This document shows positions 16,461-25,608 of a DNA stretch of 64,000 nucleotides, piece by piece. This DNA comes from Bradyrhizobium macuxiense (GTDB taxonomy: Bacteria > Pseudomonadota > Alphaproteobacteria > Rhizobiales > Xanthobacteraceae), in assembly GCF_007993935.1 (NCBI RefSeq), contig NZ_VITY01000015.1:117923-181922 (forward strand), given 5' to 3'. Each line of letters begins with the position of its first letter. The stretch's first letter is position 1. The notes below the pieces were generated by a model, which saw only the letters and a list, made by a program, of their open reading frames with translations, was not told the DNA's origin and searched no databases. The position numbers and the translations under genes were made by a program.

Positions 16461-18188
16461 TTAGTGCCGCGCCAGCAGCACCACAATGACCAAAGCGAGG
16501 ATCGCGCACAGCACCTTCCAGAAGGTCACGGGATCGCGGTCGTGCAGCGATTTGCGGGTGGTGACGGCGGGGCCGGCCCAGGTCGCGCCGTTCTCCAGTT
16601 CGTGCGCGAACTCGATGACGTCGCCGAAGCGTTGCGCGGGCTCGACGCTGAGCGCCTTGCCGATCACGGCATCGAGCCAGGCCGGCAGGTCCGGGCGATA
16701 GCGTGACAGCGGCGCCGGCTTGCCGAAGCGCGGCCGCGAGAACGGCTCGATCTCGCCGAACGGATAGTTCGCGGTGAACATCCGGTAGACCGTGACGCCG
16801 AGCGCGAACAGGTCGGAGGCCTCGTCGCCGGCCTTGCCGCCGAACAGTTCGGGCGCCATGTAGCTCGCGGTGCCCGGAATGTCCTCGGCCGGAAAATCCT
16901 CCAGCAGCGGCACGCGCGCGACGCCGAGGTCGACCAGGCGCAACCCGCCATCCTTCGAAAGGATGACGTTGTCGGGCTTGATGTCGCGATGGATGATGCC
17001 GGCGCGGTGCAGCGCCGTGACCGCGCGCACCAGCTTGGTCGCAATCGCGATGCCCTCGGTGAGCGACAGCCGCGGCGCGCGGTTGAGCCGCTGCTCCAGC
17101 GTTTCGCCCTCATAGAGCGGCATCGCCGAATAGAGCCGGGTCTGCCGCTCCGCCGGCACCTCGATGATCTCGCCGATCCAGAGGCTGCGCACGCGCGCGG
17201 CGACCCACGCCTCGCGCACGAAGGCGAGGCGGTAGGAGCCCTCGCTCGCGACCCGCGGATGCGGAAATTTCAACACGACGTCGCGGCCGGCACGCTTGTC
17301 GGTCGCCTTGAACAGACGGCTGTAGCGTCCGTCGGACAGCACATCAGAGAGCACGAAATCGTCGACGGTGTCGCCGCTGTCAGGCAGATCGAGGATCGGC
17401 AGCGTCGCGATCGCATGCGTAAGATCGTCGCGATCCGCCGGCGGCAGGTCGACGATGTCGAGCACCAGCGCTGTCGTGTTGTCGCTGCTGCCGGCCGCAA
17501 GCGCGGCATCGACGATGCTGCGCGCCGATTCGTCGGGCGGCGTGCGCTCTTCCAGCAGTTGCTGGAGGCGGGGATCGCCGAGCGCGCCGTGAACCCCGTC
17601 GCTGCAGATCAGCAGGCGATCATGTTGCCGGAGCCCGACCGACGTGTAGTCGAAGCGGGCGAACTCCTCGAAACCGATGGCGCGGTTCAGCATATGCGCG
17701 AGGTCGCCGCGACCGGCGATATGGTCCTGCGTCAGGCGCTCCAGCCGTCCCTCGCTCAGGCGGTAAGCCCGGGTGTCGCCGATATGGATCACATGGCATT
17801 GCCGCCGCGACAGGATGATCGAGGAGAACGCGCAAGCCATGCCGCTGCGTGCGGCATCGACGCGGCCCTGGCCATAGATCCAGCTGTTGGCGGCTTCCAG
17901 CGCCCGCGCGGCGCGGCGGCGGACGCCGAGCGTCTCCGGTAGCGAATAATAAGCGTCGATGAAGCTGCGGACCGCGACCTCCGCGGCCTCGCGTCCGCCC
18001 TTGTGGCCGCCGACGCCGTCGGCGACCGCGGCCACGACATCGCGGTGAAGCGTGCCCGGCTGGCCGAGGCAGGCCGCGACATAGTCCTCATTGGCGGCGC
18101 GCTTGCCGGTCTCGCTGGCGAAGCCTAAGCGAACGCCGAGATCCCTTTGCAGGTCTCGCTGCAAATGCCGTTGCGCGCCGTTCGCCAC
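16461..18188 (-). CDS. Fused PP2C phosphatase / Ser-Thr protein kinase with C-terminal membrane anchor
   Basis: Bifunctional signalling protein of 575 residues. The PP2C domain (about 18-245) keeps metal-binding acidic residues: NED at 33-35, ADGVGG with Asp57, GDTR near 138 and SSDN at 234-237. The kinase domain (about 275-530) has Lys307 (VVLKF), the catalytic loop HRDIKPDN at 400-407 and DLG instead of DFG at 420-422. The glycine-rich loop is degenerate (SDGRYSRLFKA). A single hydrophobic helix (about 553-572) anchors the C terminus. The gene lies 33 bases after narK on the same strand and opposite nirBD-nasA. A kinase of this kind also sits among the nitrate assimilation genes of Pseudomonas aeruginosa (from memory), suggesting control of nitrate uptake or reduction by phosphorylation. 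Confidence 0.88.
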   Translation of the reverse strand: MANGAQRHLQRDLQRDLGVRLGFASETGKRAANEDYVAACLGQPGTLHRDVVAAVADGVGGHKGGREAAEVAVRSFIDAYYSLPETLGVRRRAARALEAANSWIYGQGRVDAARSGMACAFSSIILSRRQCHVIHIGDTRAYRLSEGRLERLTQDHIAGRGDLAHMLNRAIGFEEFARFDYTSVGLRQHDRLLICSDGVHGALGDPRLQQLLEERTPPDESARSIVDAALAAGSSDNTTALVLDIVDLPPADRDDLTHAIATLPILDLPDSGDTVDDFVLSDVLSDGRYSRLFKATDKRAGRDVVLKFPHPRVASEGSYRLAFVREAWVAARVRSLWIGEIIEVPAERQTRLYSAMPLYEGETLEQRLNRAPRLSLTEGIAIATKLVRAVTALHRAGIIHRDIKPDNVILSKDGGLRLVDLGVARVPLLEDFPAEDIPGTASYMAPELFGGKAGDEASDLFALGVTVYRMFTANYPFGEIEPFSRPRFGKPAPLSRYRPDLPAWLDAVIGKALSVEPAQRFGDVIEFAHELENGATWAGPAVTTRKSLHDRDPVTFWKVLCAILALVIVVLLARH

Positions 18189-18221
18189 GTCCGAGCTATC
18201 CTCTCCCGAGGGAGCGGGCCG

Positions 18222-19481
18222 TCAGACGCGCGCTCCCGACACCGCGCCCCAGGTGGTGCGCCAGCGGACCTTGACCATCGCAAGTCCGATGAAGCCAAGC
18301 AACGCCAGCGCGCCGAAGAACAGGAAGCCGGCGCCGAAGCCGCCGGTCATGCCCTTGGCATAGCCGAGGGTCTGGGCGAGGAAGAAGCCGCCGATGCCGC
18401 CGGCGCAACCGACTAAGCCGGTCATCAGGCCGATCTCGTGACGGAAGCGCAGCGGAATCAGCTGGAACACCGCGCCATTGCCCATGCCGAGCGCCAGCAC
18501 GCCGATCGAGAACAGCAGCACCGAAATCCAGGCGATGCGCGGAAGCTCGGTCAGCGCCCAGCCGCCCGGCGTCGCCGCCGCTGGGCCTTCGGGCATGAAG
18601 GCGATCACGACATAGGCGGCGACAACGACGCCGAACAGGATCGAGAGCGAGCGGATGCCGCCGATGCGGTCGGCAATCATGCCGCCGACGGGGCGGAATC
18701 CCGAGCCGAAGGCGACGATCAGCGCGACCAGCATGCCGGCCGCGACGCCGGAGACATGATACTGCACGGTGAAATAGAGCGGCAGCGCGTTGGCGAGCCC
18801 GACGAAGCCGCCGAAGGTGATGAAGTAGAAGAACATGAACCAGCGGCTGTCGGAATCCTTCAGCAGCGCGCCATAGGCCTTCAGCGAGATCTTCTTGCGC
18901 TCGCCCGGCGCGTCCTTGGCTGCGAATGCGTAATAGGCGAGCACCATCAGCATCGGAATCAGCAGGCAGCCGAACACGGCCTGCCAGCCCCAATGTTCTG
19001 CAATGGATGGCGCAAGCAGCGTGTCGAGCACGACGCCCATATTGCCGGCGCCGGCGATCCCCATCACCACGCCCTGATACTGCGGCGGATACCAGCGGCT
19101 CGCCTGGGGCAGGGCGACCGCGAACGAGGCGCCGCCGACGCCGAGCGCAAGCCCGAACAGCTCGATCGCGAGCTTGCTGGTCAGCCCGAAATGCCAGACC
19201 GCCGCGGTCGCGGCGATCACGACAAGCTGGGCGATGATGCCGGTGCGCTTGGCGCCGATGATGTCGGCGAGAATGCCCATCGGCACGCGCAGCAGGGCGC
19301 CGGCGAGCACGGGAATGGCGACCAAAGTGAACTTCTCGTTCACGGCCAGATTCATGTCGCGCGCGATGTAGACGATCAGCGGTCCGAGCGCGACCCACGC
19401 CATGAAGCTGATGTCGAAGTAGAGGAACGCGGCAAGCAGTGTCGGCCAGTGACCTGCCTTCTTGAACTCGGCTAGCTTCAT
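18222..19481 (-). CDS. narK: NarK/NasA-type nitrate/nitrite MFS transporter
   Basis: Inner-membrane transporter of the nitrate/nitrite porter family, about 12 membrane segments in 419 residues. Family signatures are visible: RVPMGILAD after the second segment, the nitrate signature GVGGASFAVALPQASRW (first half) and the matching GCAGGIGGFFL (second half), with Arg residues in both expected transmembrane positions. ATG at 19481 gives MKLAEFKKAGHWPTLL; the longer start at 19520 adds 13 residues without support. It supplies nitrate to the NasA-NirBD pathway encoded divergently and is cotranscribed with the kinase/phosphatase. Confidence 0.92.
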   Translation of the reverse strand: MKLAEFKKAGHWPTLLAAFLYFDISFMAWVALGPLIVYIARDMNLAVNEKFTLVAIPVLAGALLRVPMGILADIIGAKRTGIIAQLVVIAATAAVWHFGLTSKLAIELFGLALGVGGASFAVALPQASRWYPPQYQGVVMGIAGAGNMGVVLDTLLAPSIAEHWGWQAVFGCLLIPMLMVLAYYAFAAKDAPGERKKISLKAYGALLKDSDSRWFMFFYFITFGGFVGLANALPLYFTVQYHVSGVAAGMLVALIVAFGSGFRPVGGMIADRIGGIRSLSILFGVVVAAYVVIAFMPEGPAAATPGGWALTELPRIAWISVLLFSIGVLALGMGNGAVFQLIPLRFRHEIGLMTGLVGCAGGIGGFFLAQTLGYAKGMTGGFGAGFLFFGALALLGFIGLAMVKVRWRTTWGAVSGARV

Positions 19482-19860
19482 CGCAAGCGTCTCGCGTTGA
19501 TGCGGCGGAGGCAGTCGCACAAGCGCGACTATCCCGGGCGCAGACCAATCTAATGTGGGTGAATGTGTGAGCGCGCTCGTCGTTGAGACGCGCTCCGTCA
19601 GGAGATGAGGTCAGCAATTTGCGTGCCATCGAATCGTTCGCGTCGCTTTGCCTTGCAGTCGCAAGGCGTTGCGGCGAGATCGCGAACCGGATTCCGTGAT
19701 CGGAATTGGCGTGGCTTGCAGCAAGTGGCGGCGCGCAAACGCGCACGCTGATGCTTTCTTGTGCGACGCGTCATCGGCATGCGCCAGCGCATCGATAGCG
19801 CCTTCGCGATCGCCATCGCGGGCGCTGATGCTGTGCTGCACAAGAGATCATCGCCGTGGC

Positions 19861-19894
19861 TAAAAATTCGGCCTGCCGCCTGCGCGACAGGCCG
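19861..19894 (-). terminator. Terminator/attenuator hairpin in the narK leader
   Basis: Read on the minus strand, CGGCCTG pairs with CAGGCCG across a 12-base loop and is followed by AATTTTTA, an intrinsic terminator. The loop itself contains another CAGGC that could pair with the same GCCTG and so prevent the terminator stem. It lies about 380 bases before the narK start, where an attenuator would regulate narK and the kinase gene. Confidence 0.55.
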
Positions 19895-19956
19895 CCCGGC
19901 TGATTCGGTGTGCTCGAAAACCAATTGATTTTGCTGCTGGATTCGTCCGCCGCGAG

Positions 19957-19973
19957 TTGGCACGCGTTTTGAA
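19957..19973 (+). promoter_or_regulatory. Sigma-54 (RpoN)-like promoter of nirB-nirD-nasA
   Basis: TTGGCACG followed by four bases and TTGAA matches the -24/-12 consensus YTGGCACG-N4-TTGCW except for one base in the -12 element (TTGA for TTGC). Transcription would start near 19984, 134 bases before nirB. RpoN/NtrC control is typical of nitrate assimilation; no convincing NtrC site was found. Confidence 0.5.
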
Positions 19974-20117
19974 TACCAATCATTAACGGAACATCGATCG
20001 TCATTGAGGACGGTCTGCGCCCGCGGATGGGCTTCCTACAAATCCAACCTTTATCGGTGTCGATCAACGACGCACGCCGCGTCGCTGGGCATCGCCGTCG
20101 GAATTGAAAGGCAGACC

Positions 20118-22577
20118 ATGCTCGACAAGGTGATCAAGCAGAAGCTCGTGGTGATCGGCAACGGGATGGCCGGTATCCGCACGGTCGAGGCGCTGCTCGA
20201 GCGCGCCCCCGATCTCTACGACATCACGGTGTTCGGCTCCGAGCCGTACGGCAATTACAACCGCATCCTGCTGTCGCCGGTGCTCGCCGGCGAGAAGACC
20301 GTCGACGACATCATGCTCAACACCGTCGACTGGTACGAAGACAACAACATCACGCTGCGCAAGGGCGAGACGATCAGCATGATCGATCGCCGGACCTGCG
20401 AAGTCGTCACCGAGGCAGGCGAGCGCGTGCCGTATGACCGCCTGCTGGTCGCGACGGGCTCGAACCCGATCATGCTGCCGCTGCCGGGCAAGGAGCTGCC
20501 GGGCGTGATCGGCTTCCGCGACATCTATGATGTCGATCGCATGATCAAGGCCTCGACCGACTATCGCAACGCGGTCGTGATCGGCGGCGGCCTCTTGGGC
20601 CTCGAAGCCGCCAACGGGTTGATGAAGCGCGGCATGAACGTCACGGTCGTGCATCTGCTCGACACCTTGATGGAGCGTCAGCTCGACCCGGTGGCCGGCG
20701 GCCTGTTGCGCAAGTCGCTGGAAGAGCGCGGCATGGTGTTCAAGATGCCGGCGCAGACCCAGGCGATCCTGGGCGAGGACCGCGTCACCGGCGTGCGTTT
20801 CGGCGACGGCACCGAGCTGCCGGCCGATCTCGTCGTGATGGCAGTAGGCATCCGCCCGAACTTCGAGCTCGCCAAGAAGGCCGGGCTCTACTGCGAGCGC
20901 GGCATCGTCGTCTCCGACACCATGCAGACCTATGACGGCCGTATCTACGCGGTCGGCGAATGCGTGCAGCACCGCCGCCAGACCTACGGCCTCGTGGCGC
21001 CGCTGTTCGACCAGGCCAAGGTCTGCGCCAACCATCTCGCGATGAAGGGCTTTGCCACCTATGACGGCTCGGTCACCTCGACCAAGCTGAAGGTCACCGG
21101 CATCGACCTGTTCTCGGCCGGCGACTTCGCGCCGGGCCCGGACAAGGAGGAGATCGTGCTGCAGGACGCCAACCGCGGCGTCTACAAGCGCATCATCCTG
21201 AAGGACAAGAAGATCGTCGGCGCCGTGCTCTATGGCGACACCATCGACGGCCCCTGGTACTTCCAGCATCTGCGCGACGGCACCGACGTCTCGCATATGC
21301 GCGAGCGCCTGGTGTTCGGTGCCGCCAATCTGGGCGAGGGCGGCGTCAGCGGCCAGAACTCGGTTGCCGCGATGAGCGACGAGACCGAGATCTGCGGTTG
21401 CAACGGCGTCTGCAAGGGCGCGATCGTCAAGGCGATCTCCGAGAAGAAGCTGTTCACGCTCGACGACGTCCGCGCCCATACCAAGGCGTCGTCGTCCTGC
21501 GGCTCCTGCACTGGCCTCGTCGAGCAGGTGCTGGCATTCACGCTCGGCGGCGACTATTCGGCGGCGCCGAAGGTCAAGCCGCTGTGCAAATGCACCGATC
21601 ACAGCCATGACGACGTCCGCCGCGTCATCGTCGAGCAGCAGCTGAAGACCATTCCCGCCGTGATGCGCTTCATGGAGTGGAAGACGCTGAACGGCTGCCA
21701 TTCTTGCCGCCCGGCGCTGAATTATTATCTGCTCGCGACCTGGCCGGGCGAATACCGCGACGACCAGCAATCGCGCTTCATCAACGAGCGCGTCCATGCC
21801 AACATCCAGAAGGACGGCACCTATTCGGTGGTGCCGCGGATGTGGGGCGGCGTCACCACGCCGAGCGAGCTGCGCGCCATCGCCGACGTCGCCGAGAAGT
21901 TCAACATCCCGACGGTGAAGGTCACCGGCGGCCAGCGCATCGACCTGCTCGGCGTCAAGAAGGAGGATCTGCCGGCGGTGTGGGCCGATCTCAACGACGC
22001 CGGCATGGTGTCGGGCCACGCCTACGCCAAGGGCTTGCGCACGGTGAAGACCTGCGTCGGCTCCGAATGGTGCCGCTTCGGCACCCAGGATTCCACCGGC
22101 CTCGGCGTCAAGCTCGAGAAGTTCATGTGGGGTTCATGGACACCGGCCAAGGTCAAGCTCGGAGTCTCCGGCTGCCCGCGCAACTGCGCGGAGGCGACCT
22201 GCAAGGACGTCGGCGTGGTCTGCGTCGATTCCGGTTACGAGATCCATTTCGCCGGCGCCGCCGGGCTGCACATCAAGGGCACCGAGTTCCTGACCAAGGT
22301 CGAGACCGAGGACGAGACGCTCGAGGTGATCGTGGCGCTGACCCAGCTCTATCGCGAAGAGGGCTGGTATCTCGAGCGCATGTACAAATGGTGCGACCGC
22401 GTCGGTCTCGAGCAGATCAGGAAGCGGGTGGTCGACGACGTCGCGAACCGCAAGGCGCTGTTCGCCCGCTTCGCCTATTCGCAGCAGTTCGCGCAGACCG
22501 ACCCGTGGGCCGAGCGCGCCAGCCGCGGGGTCGACCGCAATGAGTTCGCGCCTCTCGCCGAATTGGAGCTCGCATGA
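20118..22577 (+). CDS. nirB: Assimilatory NAD(P)H nitrite reductase, large subunit
   Basis: Cytosolic flavo-siroheme protein of 819 residues that reduces nitrite to ammonium. Order of domains: FAD/NAD(P)H oxidoreductase (about 8-310, GNGMAGIRT and AVGECVQH), a BFD-type [2Fe-2S] segment with CGCNGVC and CGSCTG (about 415-470), and the nitrite/sulfite reductase ferredoxin and siroheme domains. The siroheme-4Fe-4S cysteines are C646, C652, C686 and C690 (CVGSEWC and CPRNC). ATG at 20118 (MLDKVIKQK) follows GAAAGG; upstream frame is non-coding leader. Its stop overlaps nirD. Confidence 0.95.
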   Translation: MLDKVIKQKLVVIGNGMAGIRTVEALLERAPDLYDITVFGSEPYGNYNRILLSPVLAGEKTVDDIMLNTVDWYEDNNITLRKGETISMIDRRTCEVVTEAGERVPYDRLLVATGSNPIMLPLPGKELPGVIGFRDIYDVDRMIKASTDYRNAVVIGGGLLGLEAANGLMKRGMNVTVVHLLDTLMERQLDPVAGGLLRKSLEERGMVFKMPAQTQAILGEDRVTGVRFGDGTELPADLVVMAVGIRPNFELAKKAGLYCERGIVVSDTMQTYDGRIYAVGECVQHRRQTYGLVAPLFDQAKVCANHLAMKGFATYDGSVTSTKLKVTGIDLFSAGDFAPGPDKEEIVLQDANRGVYKRIILKDKKIVGAVLYGDTIDGPWYFQHLRDGTDVSHMRERLVFGAANLGEGGVSGQNSVAAMSDETEICGCNGVCKGAIVKAISEKKLFTLDDVRAHTKASSSCGSCTGLVEQVLAFTLGGDYSAAPKVKPLCKCTDHSHDDVRRVIVEQQLKTIPAVMRFMEWKTLNGCHSCRPALNYYLLATWPGEYRDDQQSRFINERVHANIQKDGTYSVVPRMWGGVTTPSELRAIADVAEKFNIPTVKVTGGQRIDLLGVKKEDLPAVWADLNDAGMVSGHAYAKGLRTVKTCVGSEWCRFGTQDSTGLGVKLEKFMWGSWTPAKVKLGVSGCPRNCAEATCKDVGVVCVDSGYEIHFAGAAGLHIKGTEFLTKVETEDETLEVIVALTQLYREEGWYLERMYKWCDRVGLEQIRKRVVDDVANRKALFARFAYSQQFAQTDPWAERASRGVDRNEFAPLAELELA

Positions 22578-22903
22578 CCAGCTGGATCGAAATCGGCGCA
22601 CTCGACGACATTCCGCGGCTCGGCTCGCGCGTTGTGCGCACGCCGGGCGGCAATATCGCGGTGTTCCGCACCGAGAGCGACGAGGTGTTTGCGCTCGACG
22701 ACCGCTGCCCGCACAAGGGCGGGCCGCTGTCGCAGGGCATCGTGCACAACAAGCGCGTCACCTGCCCGCTGCATAATTTCGTCATCGAGCTGGCCAGTGG
22801 CCAGGCGGTCGCGCCCGACGAAGGCTGCACCCATACCCATCCGGCCAAGGTCGAGAACGGCATTGTCTGGTTGTCGGTGCGGCAGGCGGCTGCGGTGAGC
22901 TGA
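22574..22903 (+). CDS. nirD: Nitrite reductase small subunit (Rieske type)
   Basis: Small subunit of the NADH nitrite reductase, 109 residues, Rieske-like fold. It retains full [2Fe-2S] ligands, CPHKG and CPLHNF (C-x-H and C-x-x-H), which some NirD proteins lack. Start ATG at 22574 overlaps the nirB stop (ATGA), so the subunits are translationally coupled. The nitrate reductase gene follows after 10 bases. Confidence 0.94.
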   Translation: MTSWIEIGALDDIPRLGSRVVRTPGGNIAVFRTESDEVFALDDRCPHKGGPLSQGIVHNKRVTCPLHNFVIELASGQAVAPDEGCTHTHPAKVENGIVWLSVRQAAAVS

Positions 22904-22913
22904 GCGTCAGGCA

Positions 22914-25580
22914 ATGCCCGTCAAGACCACGTGTCCTTATTGCGGTGTCGGCTGTGGCGTCATCGCGTCGAAGGACGCGGCGGGCGCCGTACGAGTCGAG
23001 GGCGACAAGCAGCACCCGGCCAATTTCGGCCGGCTCTGCAGCAAGGGCTCGGCGCTCGCCGAGACCATCGATCTCGACGGACGCCTGCTCGAGCCTGTCG
23101 TCGACGGCGCGCCGGCTGCGTGGGACGACGCGCTCGATCGCGTTGCCGATGGCTTCAGCCGCGTCATTCGCGAGCACGGGCCCGACGCGGTCGCGTTCTA
23201 TGTCTCCGGACAACTGCTGACCGAGGACTATTACGTCATCAACAAGCTCGCCAAGGGCTTTGTCGGCACCGCCAATATCGACACCAATTCGCGACTGTGC
23301 ATGGCGTCCAGCGTCGTGGGGCACAAGCGCGCGTTCGGCAGCGACACTGTGCCGGGCTGCTACGAGGATCTCGAGCAGGCGGATCTTCTGGTGCTGGTCG
23401 GCTCCAACGCCGCCTGGTGTCATCCGATCCTGCACCAGCGCATGCTGGCGGCCAAGGAGAAGAACCCGGCGTGCAAGATCGTGGTGATCGATCCGCGCCG
23501 CACCGCGACCTGCGAGGGCGCCGATCTGCATCTGCCGCTGCGCTCGGGCAGCGATTCCGTGCTGTTCAACGGGCTGTTCGCATTCCTCGCCGGCAGCAAT
23601 GCGGTGGATCGCAGCTTTGTCGGCAATTGCACGACAGGGGTCGTCGACGCGCTGAAGCAGGTGGGCGGCCAGACCGTGGCGCAGACGGCTGCGACCTGCG
23701 GCCTGACCGAAGGCGCGGTCGGCCTGTTCTTCGACTGGTTCACCCGGACCGAGCGCGTCGTCACGTTGTATTCGCAGGGCATCAACCAGTCGTCGAGCGG
23801 CGTCGACAAGGTCAACGCCATCATCAACTGCCATCTGTTGACCGGGCGGATCGGCCGTCCCGGCATGGGGCCGTTCTCGCTCACCGGGCAGCCCAACGCG
23901 ATGGGCGGCCGGGAGGTCGGCGGGCTCGCCAATCAGCTTGCCGCGCATATGGAGATCGAGAATCCGGCGCATCGCGGGCTGGTGCAGCGGTTCTGGCGCG
24001 CGCCGGTGATTGCGGAGAAGGCCGGGCTGAAGGCGGTCGACATGTTCGATGCGATCGCCGACGGCCGCATCAAGGCGGTGTGGATCATCTCGACCAATCC
24101 GGTGGTGAGCCTGCCCGACGCCGATCGCGCCCGTGCGGCGCTCGACGCGTGCGAGCTCGTGGTGGTGACGGATTGCATGCGCGACACCGACACCACGCAC
24201 CATGCCGACGTGCTGCTGCCGGCGCTGGCGTGGGGCGAGAAGGATGGTACGGTCACGAATTCCGAGCGCCGGATCTCGCGGCAGCGGCCGTTCCTTGCCG
24301 CGCCGGGCGAGGCGCGCGCCGACTGGCGCATCATCTGCGACGTCGCCACCCGGATGGGATATTCCGGCTTCGACTACGCGTCAGCCGCGGAGGTGTTCCG
24401 CGAGCACGCCGAACTGTCGGGCTTCGAGAATAACGGCCGGCGCGACTTCGATATCTCGGCGCTGGCTGCGCTGGACGACGGCGCCTATGACGCGCTGGCG
24501 CCGGTGCAGTGGCCGGTGACGTCAGAGCATCCGGCCGGCACGCCGCGGATGTTCGAGAGCCAGACATTCTTCACGCCCGACCGCAAGGCGCGCTTCGTGC
24601 CGGTTGCGCCGCGCGCGGCGCGCCATGCCACCAGCCGCGACTATCCGCTGGTGCTCAACACCGGCCGCGTCAGGGATCAGTGGCACACCATGACCCGGAC
24701 CGGGAAGACCGGGCGGCTGCTGTCGCATGTGTTCGAGCCCTATGCCGAGTTTCATCCCGAAGATGCGCGGCAGGCCGGCCTGCAAAACGAAGGATTGGTG
24801 CGGCTGACGAGCAACTGGGGTGAGATGATCGCGCGCGTCGTGGTCAGCGCCGACCAGCGCCGCGGCTGCGTGTTCGTGCCGATGCACTGGAACGAGGAGT
24901 TCGCTGGCGAGGGCCGCGTCAACGCGCTGGTCAATCCCGCGGTCGATCCGCTCTCGGGTCAGCCGGAATCCAAGCACACGCCGGTCAAGGCCGATCCTTA
25001 CGCGCCGAAATGGCACGCCTTCATCCTGAGCCGCGATGCGATCAAGCGTCCGGCGTCGGGCTATTGGGTCTACGGCAAGGCCGGCGACTGCACGCGGCTG
25101 GAGCTTGCGCTCGACGTTCGCCCGGAGAGCTGGCGCGACTGGGCGAGGGCGCAGCTCGGGCTCGAAGGTGTCGAAATCGAATGGATCGCTTACCGCGATC
25201 CGGCGGCGGGCCGCTTTCGCTACGCGGCGGTGCGCGAGGGCCGGCTCGAAGGCTGCGTGTTCATCGCGCCCGATCACACGCTGCCGTCGCGGGCCTGGCT
25301 CACCGGGCTGTTCGCCGAGCAGCAACTATCCGCCAATGCTCGGATGGCGCTGCTGGCGGGACGCCCGTTCGGCGCGGGCGAGGATGTCGGTCCGATCGTC
25401 TGCTCCTGCTTCAGCATCGGACGGCACCAGATCACCGCCGAGATCAAGAAGGGCGCCGACAGCGTCGATGCGATCGGCCGTTGCCTCAAAGCCGGCACCA
25501 ATTGCGGCGGCTGCAAGCCCGAAATCGGCAAGCTGATCGGCGCCACCGCGCAGCCGCGGCAGGCGGCGATCGCGTCCTGA
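22914..25580 (+). CDS. nasA: Assimilatory nitrate reductase, molybdopterin catalytic subunit
   Basis: Cytosolic Mo-bis-MGD enzyme of 888 residues reducing nitrate to nitrite. The N-terminal [4Fe-4S] site is CPYCGVGC at 7-14 plus C-S-K-G at about 42-45. The molybdopterin oxidoreductase and dinucleotide-binding domains follow (NTGRVRDQWHTMTRTGK is the usual C-terminal signature). A BFD-like [2Fe-2S] domain at the very C terminus (CSCFSIGRHQI, then NCGGCKPEI) marks the NasA/NasC type that takes electrons from a partner reductase; no separate NasB-like reductase lies nearby, so NirB or an unlinked protein may serve. In Bradyrhizobium the equivalent gene is often called nasC. Confidence 0.93.
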   Translation: MPVKTTCPYCGVGCGVIASKDAAGAVRVEGDKQHPANFGRLCSKGSALAETIDLDGRLLEPVVDGAPAAWDDALDRVADGFSRVIREHGPDAVAFYVSGQLLTEDYYVINKLAKGFVGTANIDTNSRLCMASSVVGHKRAFGSDTVPGCYEDLEQADLLVLVGSNAAWCHPILHQRMLAAKEKNPACKIVVIDPRRTATCEGADLHLPLRSGSDSVLFNGLFAFLAGSNAVDRSFVGNCTTGVVDALKQVGGQTVAQTAATCGLTEGAVGLFFDWFTRTERVVTLYSQGINQSSSGVDKVNAIINCHLLTGRIGRPGMGPFSLTGQPNAMGGREVGGLANQLAAHMEIENPAHRGLVQRFWRAPVIAEKAGLKAVDMFDAIADGRIKAVWIISTNPVVSLPDADRARAALDACELVVVTDCMRDTDTTHHADVLLPALAWGEKDGTVTNSERRISRQRPFLAAPGEARADWRIICDVATRMGYSGFDYASAAEVFREHAELSGFENNGRRDFDISALAALDDGAYDALAPVQWPVTSEHPAGTPRMFESQTFFTPDRKARFVPVAPRAARHATSRDYPLVLNTGRVRDQWHTMTRTGKTGRLLSHVFEPYAEFHPEDARQAGLQNEGLVRLTSNWGEMIARVVVSADQRRGCVFVPMHWNEEFAGEGRVNALVNPAVDPLSGQPESKHTPVKADPYAPKWHAFILSRDAIKRPASGYWVYGKAGDCTRLELALDVRPESWRDWARAQLGLEGVEIEWIAYRDPAAGRFRYAAVREGRLEGCVFIAPDHTLPSRAWLTGLFAEQQLSANARMALLAGRPFGAGEDVGPIVCSCFSIGRHQITAEIKKGADSVDAIGRCLKAGTNCGGCKPEIGKLIGATAQPRQAAIAS

Positions 25581-25608
25581 AGTCCCGCAATCGGCGCGAT
25601 GCCTCCTT

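Larger units (their letters stand above)
19482..20117. other. Divergent control region between narK and nirB
   Basis: About 636 bases without a supported gene. It contains a minus-strand intrinsic-terminator-like hairpin (19861-19894) some 380 bases upstream of narK, and a sigma-54-like promoter (19957-19973) pointing to nirB, which gives nirB a leader of about 135 bases. The leader holds further hairpins, for instance CGACGC/GCGTCG around 20068-20084. Long structured leaders before nitrate genes fit the NasT (ANTAR) antitermination known in alphaproteobacteria, but I could not identify both canonical hexanucleotide loops. Confidence 0.55.

Noticed and set aside
19611-19841. 76-codon minus-strand frame in the narK-nirB region
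   Set aside because: Low-complexity composition, lies within a predicted regulatory leader, no ribosome site.
20064-22019. 651-codon minus-strand frame opposite nirB
   Set aside because: Composition is that of an antisense shadow; nirB has complete motifs on the other strand.
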